Below, piece after piece: positions 42,275-50,522 of a stretch of DNA of 64,000 nt. The notes under the pieces were generated by a model. It did no database searches. It worked only from the letters and a program-made list of their open reading frames with translations, and was not told where the DNA came from. The stretch is from Asticcacaulis currens (GTDB taxonomy: Bacteria; Pseudomonadota; Alphaproteobacteria; Caulobacterales; Caulobacteraceae), in contig NZ_JAQQKW010000012.1 of assembly GCF_028550395.1 (NCBI RefSeq), forward strand, positions 38,170 to 102,169, written 5' to 3'. Each line of letters begins with the position of its first letter. Within the stretch, counting starts at the first letter, position 1. Position numbers and translations under genes: made by a program.

Positions 42275-42661
42275 ATGGCCCATGCGCGCGCTCATATTGG
42301 TACCACTGACTTTCTCACCACCATCGACACCGGCGGACGCCGCCTGAACGCCGATGAGCCCGAAGCGCTGGGGGGCGGCAATGCCGGGTTTGCCCCCTAC
42401 GATTTGCTGCTGGCGTCGCTGGCGGCCTGCACCTGCATCACGCTGCGTATGTATGCGGCGCGCAAGGGCTGGCCGCTGGAGGCGATTGACGTCGAATTGC
42501 ACCACACAAAGGACGACAAGCGCTCGAAGATTACGCGCGTTTTAACGCTGACGGGCGCGCTGGATGACGCTCAGAGGGCGCGACTGGCCGAGGTGGTCGA
42601 ACGCACACCGGTCACCCTGACGCTCAAGGAAGGGGCGGACATAGCCACCACCTTTAATTAA
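42275..42661 (+). CDS. OsmC-family protein
   Basis: A 128-residue OsmC/Ohr-superfamily protein with the ATG at 42275 behind an AAAGGAGA site. The motif GGGNAGFAPYDLLLASLAAC-TCITL carries the first active-site Cys; a second catalytic Cys in the usual place is not seen (VVERTPVTLTLKEG, where homologues have C-P-V). Loss of that Cys suggests it is not a standard two-Cys peroxidase and may work with another thiol. It ends 3 nt before, and overlaps the stop of, the converging dinB gene. Confidence 0.82.
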   Translation: MAHARAHIGTTDFLTTIDTGGRRLNADEPEALGGGNAGFAPYDLLLASLAACTCITLRMYAARKGWPLEAIDVELHHTKDDKRSKITRVLTLTGALDDAQRARLAEVVERTPVTLTLKEGADIATTFN

Positions 42662-43746
42662 ATGGCCAGCGATAATTGCTGCGGCTCGGCCTGCGCCTCC
42701 GAGCCACCCAGCGACGACAGGGTGACGCCCAGAAGACGGATACCCTTGGCGATCGGGAAGACGCTTTCGAGCAGGCTACCCGACAGGCGCGCCAATTCGT
42801 CCTTGTTGAGGACGGTGGCGGCCGCCGTATAGCTGCGGGTGATCTGCTGGAAGTCGGTATATTTGACCTTCAGCGTCACGGTACGCCCGCGCGTGCCGTG
42901 CTGATCGCAGTAGCGCCACACCTTGTCCACGATGGGGGAAAGCGCCGCACGCGCCGCCTCCAGCGAGAAGATATCCTGAAAGAAGGTGTTTTCCGCCCCC
43001 ACCGACTTGCGCACCCGGTCGGGCTGCACGCGGCGATGGTCGATGCCGCGCGCGATATTGTAGTAATAGTCGCCTGACACGCCGAAATGCTTTTGCAGAA
43101 AGGCCAGGTCCTGCGCCTTGAGATCGGCCCCGGTCAGGATGCCCAGACGGTTCATCTTCTCTTCGGTCGCCGGGCCGATGCCGTGAAAACGCCCCACCAT
43201 CAGGGTTTCGACAAACTCAGGCCCCATGCGCGGCGTGATGACGTAGAGCCCGTCCGGCTTGCGATAGTCCGAGGCCATCTTGGCCAGAAACTTGTTATAG
43301 GACACGCCTGCGGAGGCCGTCAGCCCGGTCGCCAGCTTGATCCGCGCCCGGATTTCCTGCGCGATAAGGGTCGCCGAGGCGATGGCCTTATGATTGTGTG
43401 TGACATCGAGATAGGCCTCATCGAGCGACAGCGGTTCCACCAGTTCCGTATAGTCCTCGAAAATCTCGCGGATCTGTTTCGATACGGCCTTATAGGCGTC
43501 GAAGCGCGGCTTGACGAAGATCAGGTCCGGGCATTTGCGCCGCGCCGTCACCGACGGCATGGCCGAACGGATGCCGTATTTGCGCGCCTCGTAAGAGGCC
43601 GCCGCCACGACGCCGCGTTCCAGACCGCCCACGGCCACCGGCTTACCGCGCAGTTCGGGATTATCGCGTTGTTCCACTGAGGCGTAAAAGGCATCCATAT
43701 CCACATGGATGATCTTGCGCAGGGGTTCGATGTTCTCGTTTTCCAT
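42658..43746 (-). CDS. dinB: DNA polymerase IV (Y-family)
   Basis: A 362-residue translesion polymerase. The catalytic core is complete: HVDMDAFYASVEQRDNPELRG, AASYEARKYGIRSAMP, and the acidic pair in VEPLSLDEAYLDVT, followed by helix-hairpin-helix GRFHGIGPATEEKM and the little-finger domain. I place the start at 43746 (MENENIEPLRKI); an upstream frame would translate repeat sequence. A LexA box lies 81 nt upstream, so it is SOS-controlled. The ribosome site before the ATG is poor (ACCGCACC). Confidence 0.94.
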   Translation of the reverse strand: MENENIEPLRKIIHVDMDAFYASVEQRDNPELRGKPVAVGGLERGVVAAASYEARKYGIRSAMPSVTARRKCPDLIFVKPRFDAYKAVSKQIREIFEDYTELVEPLSLDEAYLDVTHNHKAIASATLIAQEIRARIKLATGLTASAGVSYNKFLAKMASDYRKPDGLYVITPRMGPEFVETLMVGRFHGIGPATEEKMNRLGILTGADLKAQDLAFLQKHFGVSGDYYYNIARGIDHRRVQPDRVRKSVGAENTFFQDIFSLEAARAALSPIVDKVWRYCDQHGTRGRTVTLKVKYTDFQQITRSYTAAATVLNKDELARLSGSLLESVFPIAKGIRLLGVTLSSLGGSEAQAEPQQLSLAI

Positions 43747-43778
43747 GGTGCGGTTCCGCAGCGAATTTTTGTTCTGTC

Positions 43779-43823
43779 GCGCAATTTTTCCGAAAAGTGG
43801 TTTCCACTTTATCGGATTGCGCT
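43779..43823. repeat. CCGAAAA-type palindrome in the dinB upstream region
   Basis: Inverted repeat gcgcaat-tttt-ccgaaaagtgg / ccacttta-tcgg-attgcgc, between the LexA box and the dinB start codon, so it is probably transcribed in the leader. Confidence 0.75.
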
Positions 43824-43826
43824 TTA

Positions 43827-43841
43827 GAACGTAATGCGAAC
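43827..43841 (-). promoter_or_regulatory. LexA (SOS) box of dinB
   Basis: On the minus strand the sequence is GTTC-GCATTAC-GTTC, an exact match to the alphaproteobacterial SOS operator GTTC-N7-GTTC. It lies 81 nt before the dinB ATG and within 40 nt of the ada stop. Confidence 0.85.
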
Positions 43842-43878
43842 ATAGCACAAAAAGAGAACAAATCAAGCGGCTCTAAAT

Positions 43879-44931
43879 TTAGCGTTCCGCGTCTAAAAGC
43901 GCCGCCTTGCGCTCCACGCCCCAGCGATAACCCGACAGGCTGCCGTCGGTACGCACTACGCGGTGACAGGGGATGGCCACAGCGATCTTGTTGGCGGCAC
44001 AGGCCGAGGCCACGGCGCGCACGGCGGCGGGCAGGCCCACCCGCTCAGCCAGATCGCTGTAAGAGACGCGCGTGCCGGCGGGCAGGGCCTGAAGCGCGGC
44101 CCATACCTTCTGCTGGAACAGGGTGCCGCGAATATCGAGCGGCAGGTCGAGCGCGGTTTGCGGTGCTTCGATCAGCCCGGCGACACGCGCCATGGTCTCT
44201 TCAAACGCCGCGTCGCCACCGACCAGTTCAGCCTTGGGGAAGGTGTCCTGAAGATCGCGCACCAGCCCTTCCGGCTCGTCGCCCAGAAATACAGCACAGA
44301 CCCCCTTTTCACTGCGCGCCACCAGCAGCGCCCCCAGACGCGACTGCCCCACGGCGAAGCGGATCACCTCGGCCACGCCGCCTTTACGGAAAGTGCGTGG
44401 TGACATGCCCAACGCATGGGCTGTATCGGCGTAGAAGCGGCTGGGGGCATTGAAACCGGCCTCATAGATCGCCTCGGTCACGCTGCCGCTGGCTTTTAGC
44501 GCGGCGCGCATCCGGCCGCTACGATGGGCGCGGGCATAGGCCTTGGGCGTCAGACCCGTGGCGGCCTTGAACATCCGGTGAAAATGAAAGGGGCTTAAGC
44601 CAGCGCGCTGCGCCAGTGCGTCCAGCGTCGGCTCGACCTCGGCGGTTTCGATCTCGCGGCAGGCCTCGGCCACCCACTGCGCCTGACGCGCGCGCGGGCT
44701 GACCTCATCCGGTGTGCAGCGCTTGCAGGGGCGAAACCCGGCGGCTTGCGCCTCGGCCCCGCTGGTGAAAAAGCGCACATTCTCCGGCTTCGGTCGGCGC
44801 GACGGGCAGGTGCAGCGGCAATAGACGCCCGTGGTCTTCACCGCATAGACAAAATCGCCGTCTTGCGTCGCATCGCGGGTGGTCAGGGCCCGCCAGCGCG
44901 GGTCTTCGGTCAGGGCAAAGGCAGCGGTCAT
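43879..44931 (-). CDS. ada: Bifunctional adaptive-response protein Ada
   Basis: A 350-residue protein that repairs alkylated DNA and regulates the adaptive response. It has the N-terminal zinc domain with the methyl-phosphotriester Cys in TTGVYCRCTCPSRRPKPENV and the CKRC pair, an AraC-type helix-turn-helix (LAQRAGLSPFHFHRMFKAAT), and a C-terminal O6-methylguanine methyltransferase with the acceptor Cys in VAIPCHRVVRTDG. All three parts are intact. The ATG at 44931 has a GAGGAA site. It points toward dinB, but dinB has its own LexA-controlled promoter, so co-transcription is partial at most. Confidence 0.95.
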   Translation of the reverse strand: MTAAFALTEDPRWRALTTRDATQDGDFVYAVKTTGVYCRCTCPSRRPKPENVRFFTSGAEAQAAGFRPCKRCTPDEVSPRARQAQWVAEACREIETAEVEPTLDALAQRAGLSPFHFHRMFKAATGLTPKAYARAHRSGRMRAALKASGSVTEAIYEAGFNAPSRFYADTAHALGMSPRTFRKGGVAEVIRFAVGQSRLGALLVARSEKGVCAVFLGDEPEGLVRDLQDTFPKAELVGGDAAFEETMARVAGLIEAPQTALDLPLDIRGTLFQQKVWAALQALPAGTRVSYSDLAERVGLPAAVRAVASACAANKIAVAIPCHRVVRTDGSLSGYRWGVERKAALLDAER

Positions 44932-45023
44932 GGATGGTTCCTCACTCACCGGATACCTCCATTGTGACGCCAACGGCCCGTCGGCGCTTCCCGCGCCTTG
45001 CGGTTAAATTCGGGCGGTGACGA

Positions 45024-45428
45024 TCAGTTATCACCCGAAAGGACGTAGGAGGCGACGGTGACGTATTTGCGGCCCGCCTCCTGCGCGTGCTGCACGCAAT
45101 CGGACAGGGCTTCCAGCTTGCGCAGGGTCGCCAGCTTGATCAGCATGGGCAGATTGAGCCCGGCAATCACCTCGGCCTTGGTCTGTTCCATGACGGAGAT
45201 GGCTAGGTTCGACGGGGTACCGCCGAACATGTCGGTCAGCAGAATCACACCGTCGCCGCTGTCATTGGCAAAGGTCGCCTTGAGGATATCCTGACGGCGC
45301 TGAGCCACGTCGTCTTCGGGCCCGATACAGATGGCCGTCACCTGATCCTGCGGTCCCACAACGTGTTCCATGGCGGATACGAACTCTTCCGCCAGACCGC
45401 CGTGGGTCACGATCACCAGTCCGATCAT
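45024..45428 (-). CDS. PTS EIIA component, mannose (Man) family
   Basis: A 134-residue EIIA-Man domain. The phosphorylated His is in MIGLVIVTHGGLAEEF (His9), and DMFGGTPSNLAI and GLNLPMLIKLA are family motifs. In alphaproteobacteria this protein belongs to a regulatory PTS with HprK, not to sugar import. The start at 45428 removes 30 atypical residues from the open frame. It follows hprK by 155 nt. The HPr gene usually found directly downstream is absent here: ada follows instead. Confidence 0.92.
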   Translation of the reverse strand: MIGLVIVTHGGLAEEFVSAMEHVVGPQDQVTAICIGPEDDVAQRRQDILKATFANDSGDGVILLTDMFGGTPSNLAISVMEQTKAEVIAGLNLPMLIKLATLRKLEALSDCVQHAQEAGRKYVTVASYVLSGDN

Positions 45429-45583
45429 ATAGACGTCATCCCTACACGTGACCGCCCGATTGTCCCGGAAGGGGAGTCCGGGGAGCGGCACAAGAGCCCG
45501 ATTATAGACCCAATTCACTGCACTGCAAAAAGGTCTTTCGATTTAGGACGAAAATGCGACGGTGCCAAGGCCGATCCGCGGGA

Positions 45584-46012
45584 TCACGACAGAAGACGCA
45601 GCCGGGTGAGCAGTTTGGCCACAGTGGAAGCTTCCCTTGGGTTGAGCCTCAGCGTGGGTAATTCATGACCCAATAGGGGGGTCAGCTCGGCTTCGGGCAG
45701 GCGCTCCGGCGGCGATAATTGACAGTGTACACAAAGACTTACGCGCGTGAGGGTGCGGCGGGGCTGGGGCGTGATGCCGATGCCGCGCACCTCCATGCGT
45801 CCGGCAATCGTGTCCGGGGCGCTGGCGAAAATGTGATCGCCCGAGGCCCACAGGACGGAGTAGTCATCGCTGACCAGTTGAAAACCGGCCTCAAGGGCGC
45901 GCAGGGCCAGATCGCTCTTGCCGATGCCCGATGGCCCCATCAGCAGCACGCCCCGCCACTGTCGGCGGACAGGCACGGTCAGCGACGTGGCGTGAAGGAT
46001 GATTCGGGACAA
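45584..46012 (-). CDS. hprK: HPr kinase/phosphorylase, short alphaproteobacterial form
   Basis: A 142-residue protein matching the catalytic half of HprK. The Walker A loop is LLMGPSGIGKSDLALR, followed by LVSDDY and the RGIGI motif that contacts HPr. The N-terminal domain of Gram-positive HprK is missing, as is normal in alphaproteobacteria. The start codon is TTG with a CCGGAG site; no ATG exists at the right place. It would phosphorylate HPr on a serine and so link PTS state to ChvG/ChvI, encoded just upstream. Confidence 0.93.
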   Translation of the reverse strand: MSRIILHATSLTVPVRRQWRGVLLMGPSGIGKSDLALRALEAGFQLVSDDYSVLWASGDHIFASAPDTIAGRMEVRGIGITPQPRRTLTRVSLCVHCQLSPPERLPEAELTPLLGHELPTLRLNPREASTVAKLLTRLRLLS

Positions 46013-46031
46013 CTACGGGCTCCGGATAATC

Positions 46032-46059
46032 ATCCCTCCCCAGTTTACTAGGGAGGGAT
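46032..46059. repeat. CCTCCC palindrome between chvG and hprK
   Basis: Inverted repeat atccctccc / gggagggat with a 10-nt loop, in the 56-nt chvG-hprK gap. It may attenuate read-through or stabilise the upstream mRNA. Confidence 0.65.
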
Positions 46060-46068
46060 AGGTATGGG

Positions 46069-47649
46069 TTACTGATACACGTTCGGCAGGGTGATGGTAA
46101 AGCGGGCACCGGCGACGCTGCCGTCGCTGTTCAGACGGTTCTCGGCCCAGATAAGGCCGCCCTGCGCCTCGATAATCTGACGCGAGATCGACAGGCCCAG
46201 ACCCGAATTACGCCCGAAGTCCGTCCCCTTGGGCCGCGAGGTGTAGAAGCGCTGGAAGATGGTCTCCAGATTTTCCGCCGGGATACCGGGGCCGTCGTCT
46301 TCGATAACAATCTGCAACGGCCGCTTCGGGTCGGCATCGGAATAGGCGACGCAGACGCGCACCGTGCCGCCGGCGGGAGAGAAGGAGCGCGCATTGTCGA
46401 TGACATTGCGGAAGACCTGCCCCAACGGCCCTTCGCGGCCCATCACCTTTGAGGCCGCCGGGGTCAGTTGCCGGTCAAGGCTAACTGCTGCCCCGTCGGG
46501 CATGTGCTGATAGAGCGAGACAATGTCTTCGAGCAGCGCCCCCACATCGACGGGTTTGGGCACATCCCTTGCCAGTTCGGCATCAAGCCGTGAGGCATTG
46601 GAGATATCGGTAATCAGCCGGTCGGCACGGCGCACATCCTGCTGGATGACCGCCATCAGGCGCGCCTTGGCCGCATCGTCCTTGACGAGGCTGAGGGTCT
46701 CCAACGCGCTGCGGATCGAGGTCAGCGGGTTCTTGATTTCGTGCGACACGTCGGCGGCGAAGCGGTCGATGTCGTCCATGCGCTTTTGCAGCGCCTCGGT
46801 CATGGATTGCAGCGAACGGGCCAGACTGCCCACCTCGTCGTGACGCGATTCGAGGTCCGGCAGGGAGAAGGTGCGTGCCTTTTGCATCCGGACCGCATCG
46901 GCCGCATCCGACAGACGATGGATCGGCCGGCTGACCAGCCAGTGCAGCAGCAGAGACGAGAAAAGGCTGACGCCCAGCGCCACAAGAATAAAGGGCAACA
47001 TGGCCCAGCGCTGCGCGGCCACGATCTTGTCCACATCCCCGGCCTCAATGGTCAGAACGCCCAGTATGGCCTTGACCCGCTTGAGCGGCACGGAGACGGA
47101 AACGACCTTTTCGCCCTTTTCGTTATAGCGCACGGAGGCGACGGCTTCACCGCTCAGGGCCTGTCTGACCTCGGCCTCCAGTGCCTCGTGCGCCAGTTCC
47201 TGCTTGCGGTTACGGGCCTTGCGCCGCTCCGGGTCCGGGCCAGAGGTCTCGATCGGCGGCAGATTACGCACATCCACCTGTTCAGACACCGAATAGGAGT
47301 CGGTGATCAGGTGCCCTTTGGCGTCAAACAGACGCGCGCGTTGTTCGGCCGGGACAAAGCGCCCCAGAACCAGGACGGCGTATTGCGGCTCCAGATAAGG
47401 CTCGGGATCGCCGGCGGTGGCGACTTCGGCAATAATTTCGCCCATCGTCTCCGCTTGCGCCATCAGCGACTCCTTGCGGTTGTCGATGAGGCCCTGACGG
47501 AACTCGTTGAGCACCAGCGCACCGACGACCAGAATCAGCAGCCCGGCCAGATTCAGCAGCAGGATCAGCCGCCCCAAACGCGCCCGGAAAAAGCCGATGC
47601 GTGCGAAGAGGGGCAGAAAAAGGCGAGTTTGAGGTTCGGTGCCGGGCAT
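46069..47649 (-). CDS. chvG: ChvG-type sensor histidine kinase
   Basis: A 526-residue membrane kinase. Membrane segments LILLLNLAGLLILVVGALVL and MLPFILVALGVSLFSSLLLHW flank a periplasmic domain of about 200 residues containing the ChvG-type segments FRQGLIDNRKESLMAQAETM and LGRFVPAEQRARLFD. HAMP, HisKA (phospho-His in AADVSHEIKNPLTSIRSALE) and HATPase (NVIDNARSFSPAGG, GLGLSISRQII) domains follow. I use the ATG at 47649, which has a GGAGAGG site; an ATG at 47673 lies upstream of that site. It pairs with ChvI and governs envelope and acid-stress responses in related bacteria. Confidence 0.93.
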   Translation of the reverse strand: MPGTEPQTRLFLPLFARIGFFRARLGRLILLLNLAGLLILVVGALVLNEFRQGLIDNRKESLMAQAETMGEIIAEVATAGDPEPYLEPQYAVLVLGRFVPAEQRARLFDAKGHLITDSYSVSEQVDVRNLPPIETSGPDPERRKARNRKQELAHEALEAEVRQALSGEAVASVRYNEKGEKVVSVSVPLKRVKAILGVLTIEAGDVDKIVAAQRWAMLPFILVALGVSLFSSLLLHWLVSRPIHRLSDAADAVRMQKARTFSLPDLESRHDEVGSLARSLQSMTEALQKRMDDIDRFAADVSHEIKNPLTSIRSALETLSLVKDDAAKARLMAVIQQDVRRADRLITDISNASRLDAELARDVPKPVDVGALLEDIVSLYQHMPDGAAVSLDRQLTPAASKVMGREGPLGQVFRNVIDNARSFSPAGGTVRVCVAYSDADPKRPLQIVIEDDGPGIPAENLETIFQRFYTSRPKGTDFGRNSGLGLSISRQIIEAQGGLIWAENRLNSDGSVAGARFTITLPNVYQ

Positions 47650-47700
47650 CAGGCGCGTCCCTCTCCACCGCATCCGGCGCGATTCACGTCGAGCGGTATG

Positions 47701-47722
47701 CCTCCCCAGCCAACCGGGGAGG
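47701..47722. repeat. CCTCCCC palindrome between chvI and chvG
   Basis: Inverted repeat cctcccc / ggggagg with an 8-nt loop, 52 nt before the chvG start. Confidence 0.6.
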
Positions 47723-47750
47723 TCTGAGGGAGGCGGCCAGACACCATGAT

Positions 47751-48461
47751 TTACACTTCGCGGTAGCGATAGCCTACGCCATAAAGGGTTTCGATGGAGT
47801 CAAACTCCGGATCGACCAAACGGAACTTCTTGCGCATCCGCTTGATATGGCTGTCGATGGTGCGGTCATCGACATAGACCTGATCGTCATAAGCCGCATC
47901 CATCAGGTTGTCGCGGCTTTTGACAAAACCCGGACGTTGCGCCAGAGCGTGCAGCAGCAGAAACTCGGTCACGGTCAGGCGGACCGGCTTGCTATCCCAG
48001 GTGCACTCGTGACGTGCGGCGTCCATGACCAGCTTGCCGCGCTTTAGCGATTTGGCATTCAGAGCTTCCTGCGTTTCGGGCGGCTCGCCCTGATCGACAA
48101 CGCCGGCGCGGCGCAGGACGGCCTTGACCCGCTCAAGCAGCAGGCGCTGCGAGAAGGGCTTGTGCATATAGTCGTCGGCACCGAGGTTGAAACCCAGCAC
48201 CTCGTCGATTTCATCGTCCTTCGAGGTCAGGATGATGACCGGCAGGTTGGAATTCATACGCAGGCGGCGCAGAACCTCCATACCATCCATGCGCGGCATT
48301 TTGACGTCGAGAATGGCGAGATCGGGCGGATCCTTTTCAAGCGCAGCCAGACCGGCCGCACCGTCATGATAGGCCTGCACCGTGTGTCCCCCGCTTTCCA
48401 GCGCCAGCGAAACGCTGGTGACAATGTTTTCGTCATCATCGACAAGGGTAATTCTGGCCAT
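47751..48461 (-). CDS. chvI: ChvI-type response regulator
   Basis: A 236-residue OmpR-family regulator: receiver ([14 protein letters not shown]; phospho-Asp in [16 protein letters not shown]; Lys in [15 protein letters not shown]) and winged helix ([45 protein letters not shown]). The sequence matches the ChvI group closely, and the order chvI-chvG-hprK-EIIA is the conserved alphaproteobacterial arrangement. The ATG has a GGAGGG site. It is the first gene of that run, divergent from the large unknown gene at 48681. Confidence 0.94.
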   Translation of the reverse strand: MARITLVDDDENIVTSVSLALESGGHTVQAYHDGAAGLAALEKDPPDLAILDVKMPRMDGMEVLRRLRMNSNLPVIILTSKDDEIDEVLGFNLGADDYMHKPFSQRLLLERVKAVLRRAGVVDQGEPPETQEALNAKSLKRGKLVMDAARHECTWDSKPVRLTVTEFLLLHALAQRPGFVKSRDNLMDAAYDDQVYVDDRTIDSHIKRMRKKFRLVDPEFDSIETLYGVGYRYREV

Positions 48462-48680
48462 GAGCCCTCCGGTTCTCTGTCGTCTGGCGTAAACCTATAA
48501 CGCCATTTACGCCAAACACTCAATTATTGACCAAATATAGGCCGCTCCGGGGTCATAATCAGGCCCCACAGCGCCTTCAACGTTAATTTAACAGGATTCG
48601 TCCACAATTCGACGCGAATGGCAGCATTTGTGACAAGCGGGTCATAAAGAGCCAATATTGACGAAACGTGTCGGGGCTTC

Positions 48681-50390
48681 ATGGCCGGTCAAATTCACTA
48701 CGAAGTTTTCTCGCGCAAAACGCCGCAATCGGGCTGGGTATTGCAGAACGCGCTCAATGACCGCGACTCCGCCATCGCTCAGGCGCGTGAGCTTCTGACC
48801 GCCCGCCGGGCCGCCGCCATTAAGGTTACCAAGGAAGTCTTTTCTGACGATACCGGCGAATTCCGCTCCTACACCTTGCTGACTGAGGGTCTGCCCGAGA
48901 CTAAGAGCAAGCCCAAGGTGGTCAGCCCTACCGAACCAGTCTGCACCTCGCCGCAGGACCTTTACAGCCGCCACGCCCGCGAAACCATTGCCCGCGTGCT
49001 CGAAGACTGGTTGCGTCGTCAGGGTGCGACCGTGTTTGAGCTTCTGCACAGCCCAGTCCTGTGCGAACGGCTCGACGTTTCGACCAACGACCTGACCCAC
49101 GCCATCCAGAAGATCGCCATTCCAGAGTCCGAAGAGACCGGGGCGTCGATCCATGAGATCATGCGCCGCTGGAACAACCTGTCGGACAAGGCTATCAACC
49201 GTGTCATCGGTGACGGACGCAAAAAGGTCTTCGGCGAGATCGACCTCACGGGCGACATCGCGGCTCAGGTGGCGCGCCTCGGGCAATCCCCGGAACGCGG
49301 CTATGCCTTTGGCGGCGCTGTGGCCCGACTGACGATCACAGATCGCAATGCCGGTCGCAAGCTGATGCCGCTGACGCGCATCGCAACGGCTATCGCTGGC
49401 AAGCCAGAGTTGAAATGGGCGCTCGACGTCATTGAGACGCCTCTGGTCGAACTTTTTGCACGCAAGGGCGGGCTGGCCGAAATTCTGGGGAGCGACATTA
49501 CGCTCGGCCAGGGTCTGGCCTTTCTGACCCACATGGTCAGTGGCGAAGCCATTGAACGTCTGAGCGCGGTGGATAGCGCCATTGGACGCGCCCTGCCCGC
49601 TCCGCCGGCGCACCTCGAAGAGTTTGCCCGCCTGATCCGGCAGGGCCATTTCCGCGATCTGCGGCTTCAGGCCTTCCGCAATGTGCTGAGTGAACTGCGC
49701 GGCGTGAAGCGGCTGATGCCTGAAAACCCGGTCGGCGAAATCGACCTCCTGCGCGCCATGGCGCTGGCGCTCACTGCGGGCAGCCAGCAGCAGGTCGAGC
49801 GCGAGGATATTTCCGACGCTTTCATCGAACGCTCCAAGATGCTGGTGTCCAGCGCCTTTGTCGAAGGCCTGACCCGCGGGGCGCCCCACTGCCTCGAAGA
49901 GATTGAGCGCATCCTGTGGCTGTGTGAGAACGTCGTCGGCGCGGCCAACAAGAAGCAGGCGGCGCGCTGGCTGATGTCGTCGCTTACGGCGCACCGTTTC
50001 GAAACCGATCTGCGCGACCCCAAGCGGCCGGCGGGGCAACGGCTTCAGCTTCTTGCCCTGCTGCAACGACGCGTTAGCAAGGCCAGCCTTGGCGAAACCG
50101 ATACCGAAGCCGCCCATGCGCGGCTGGGGCAGATCGGGGCGCAGATCGCCGGCGATATTCAGCTTATTCCCCATATCCTCAAAGGCTCCAAAACCCCGAT
50201 CCAGCGCATTACCGCCCTGCTCAGCTTCGCCACCGGTCAGGCCGGGCCGCAGGGCGCGCTCAGCGAACTGGCCAAGGCCGAGGTGATGAAGCAGTTGCGC
50301 GCCCCGGATGTGCGCGCCAGCCTGATGGGGGATCCCGCTGCCCTGGGGCAGTTGAAGCCCATGCTGGTGCAGGCGGGACTGGCGGCCTGA
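48681..50390 (+). CDS. Large conserved hypothetical protein next to chvI
   Basis: A 569-residue soluble, mostly helical protein with no signal peptide or membrane helix. The N-terminal 60 residues (IHYEVFSRKTPQSGWVLQNA, DRDSAIAQARELLTARRAAA) form a small alpha/beta unit; the rest consists of repeated helical segments (for example RLQLLALLQRRVSKASL and IQRITALLSFATGQAG). I cannot name a family. It is divergent from chvI across a 219-nt shared promoter region containing gttaatttaac, so it might be part of the ChvI regulon, which is inference. The ATG has only a weak GGGG site. Confidence 0.8.
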   Translation: MAGQIHYEVFSRKTPQSGWVLQNALNDRDSAIAQARELLTARRAAAIKVTKEVFSDDTGEFRSYTLLTEGLPETKSKPKVVSPTEPVCTSPQDLYSRHARETIARVLEDWLRRQGATVFELLHSPVLCERLDVSTNDLTHAIQKIAIPESEETGASIHEIMRRWNNLSDKAINRVIGDGRKKVFGEIDLTGDIAAQVARLGQSPERGYAFGGAVARLTITDRNAGRKLMPLTRIATAIAGKPELKWALDVIETPLVELFARKGGLAEILGSDITLGQGLAFLTHMVSGEAIERLSAVDSAIGRALPAPPAHLEEFARLIRQGHFRDLRLQAFRNVLSELRGVKRLMPENPVGEIDLLRAMALALTAGSQQQVEREDISDAFIERSKMLVSSAFVEGLTRGAPHCLEEIERILWLCENVVGAANKKQAARWLMSSLTAHRFETDLRDPKRPAGQRLQLLALLQRRVSKASLGETDTEAAHARLGQIGAQIAGDIQLIPHILKGSKTPIQRITALLSFATGQAGPQGALSELAKAEVMKQLRAPDVRASLMGDPAALGQLKPMLVQAGLAA

Positions 50391-50470
50391 TAGCGGCGGC
50401 CCGCGGCGCTGAACACGTTTGGCCCTGGCCATGAACCCGCTCTTGCGACCATAAAGGCCCGGCGCGACAA

Positions 50471-50498
50471 AGAAAAAGCCCGGCGACACCGCCGGGCT
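50471..50498 (-). terminator. Rho-independent terminator of the chemoreceptor gene
   Basis: Perfect 9-bp stem agcccggcg / cgccgggct with loop acac, followed on the minus strand by TTTTTCTTT. It lies 25 nt beyond the stop and could also end the converging transcript of the gene at 48681. Confidence 0.9.
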
Positions 50499-50522
50499 CT
50501 TCCATTTGAGGGTTGAACCGCC

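Noticed and set aside
48642..50489. 615-residue minus-strand open frame
   Set aside because: It mirrors the plus-strand gene at 48681; the plus frame has a regular helical protein pattern while this one is rich in Arg/Gln/Gly and runs over the chemoreceptor terminator.
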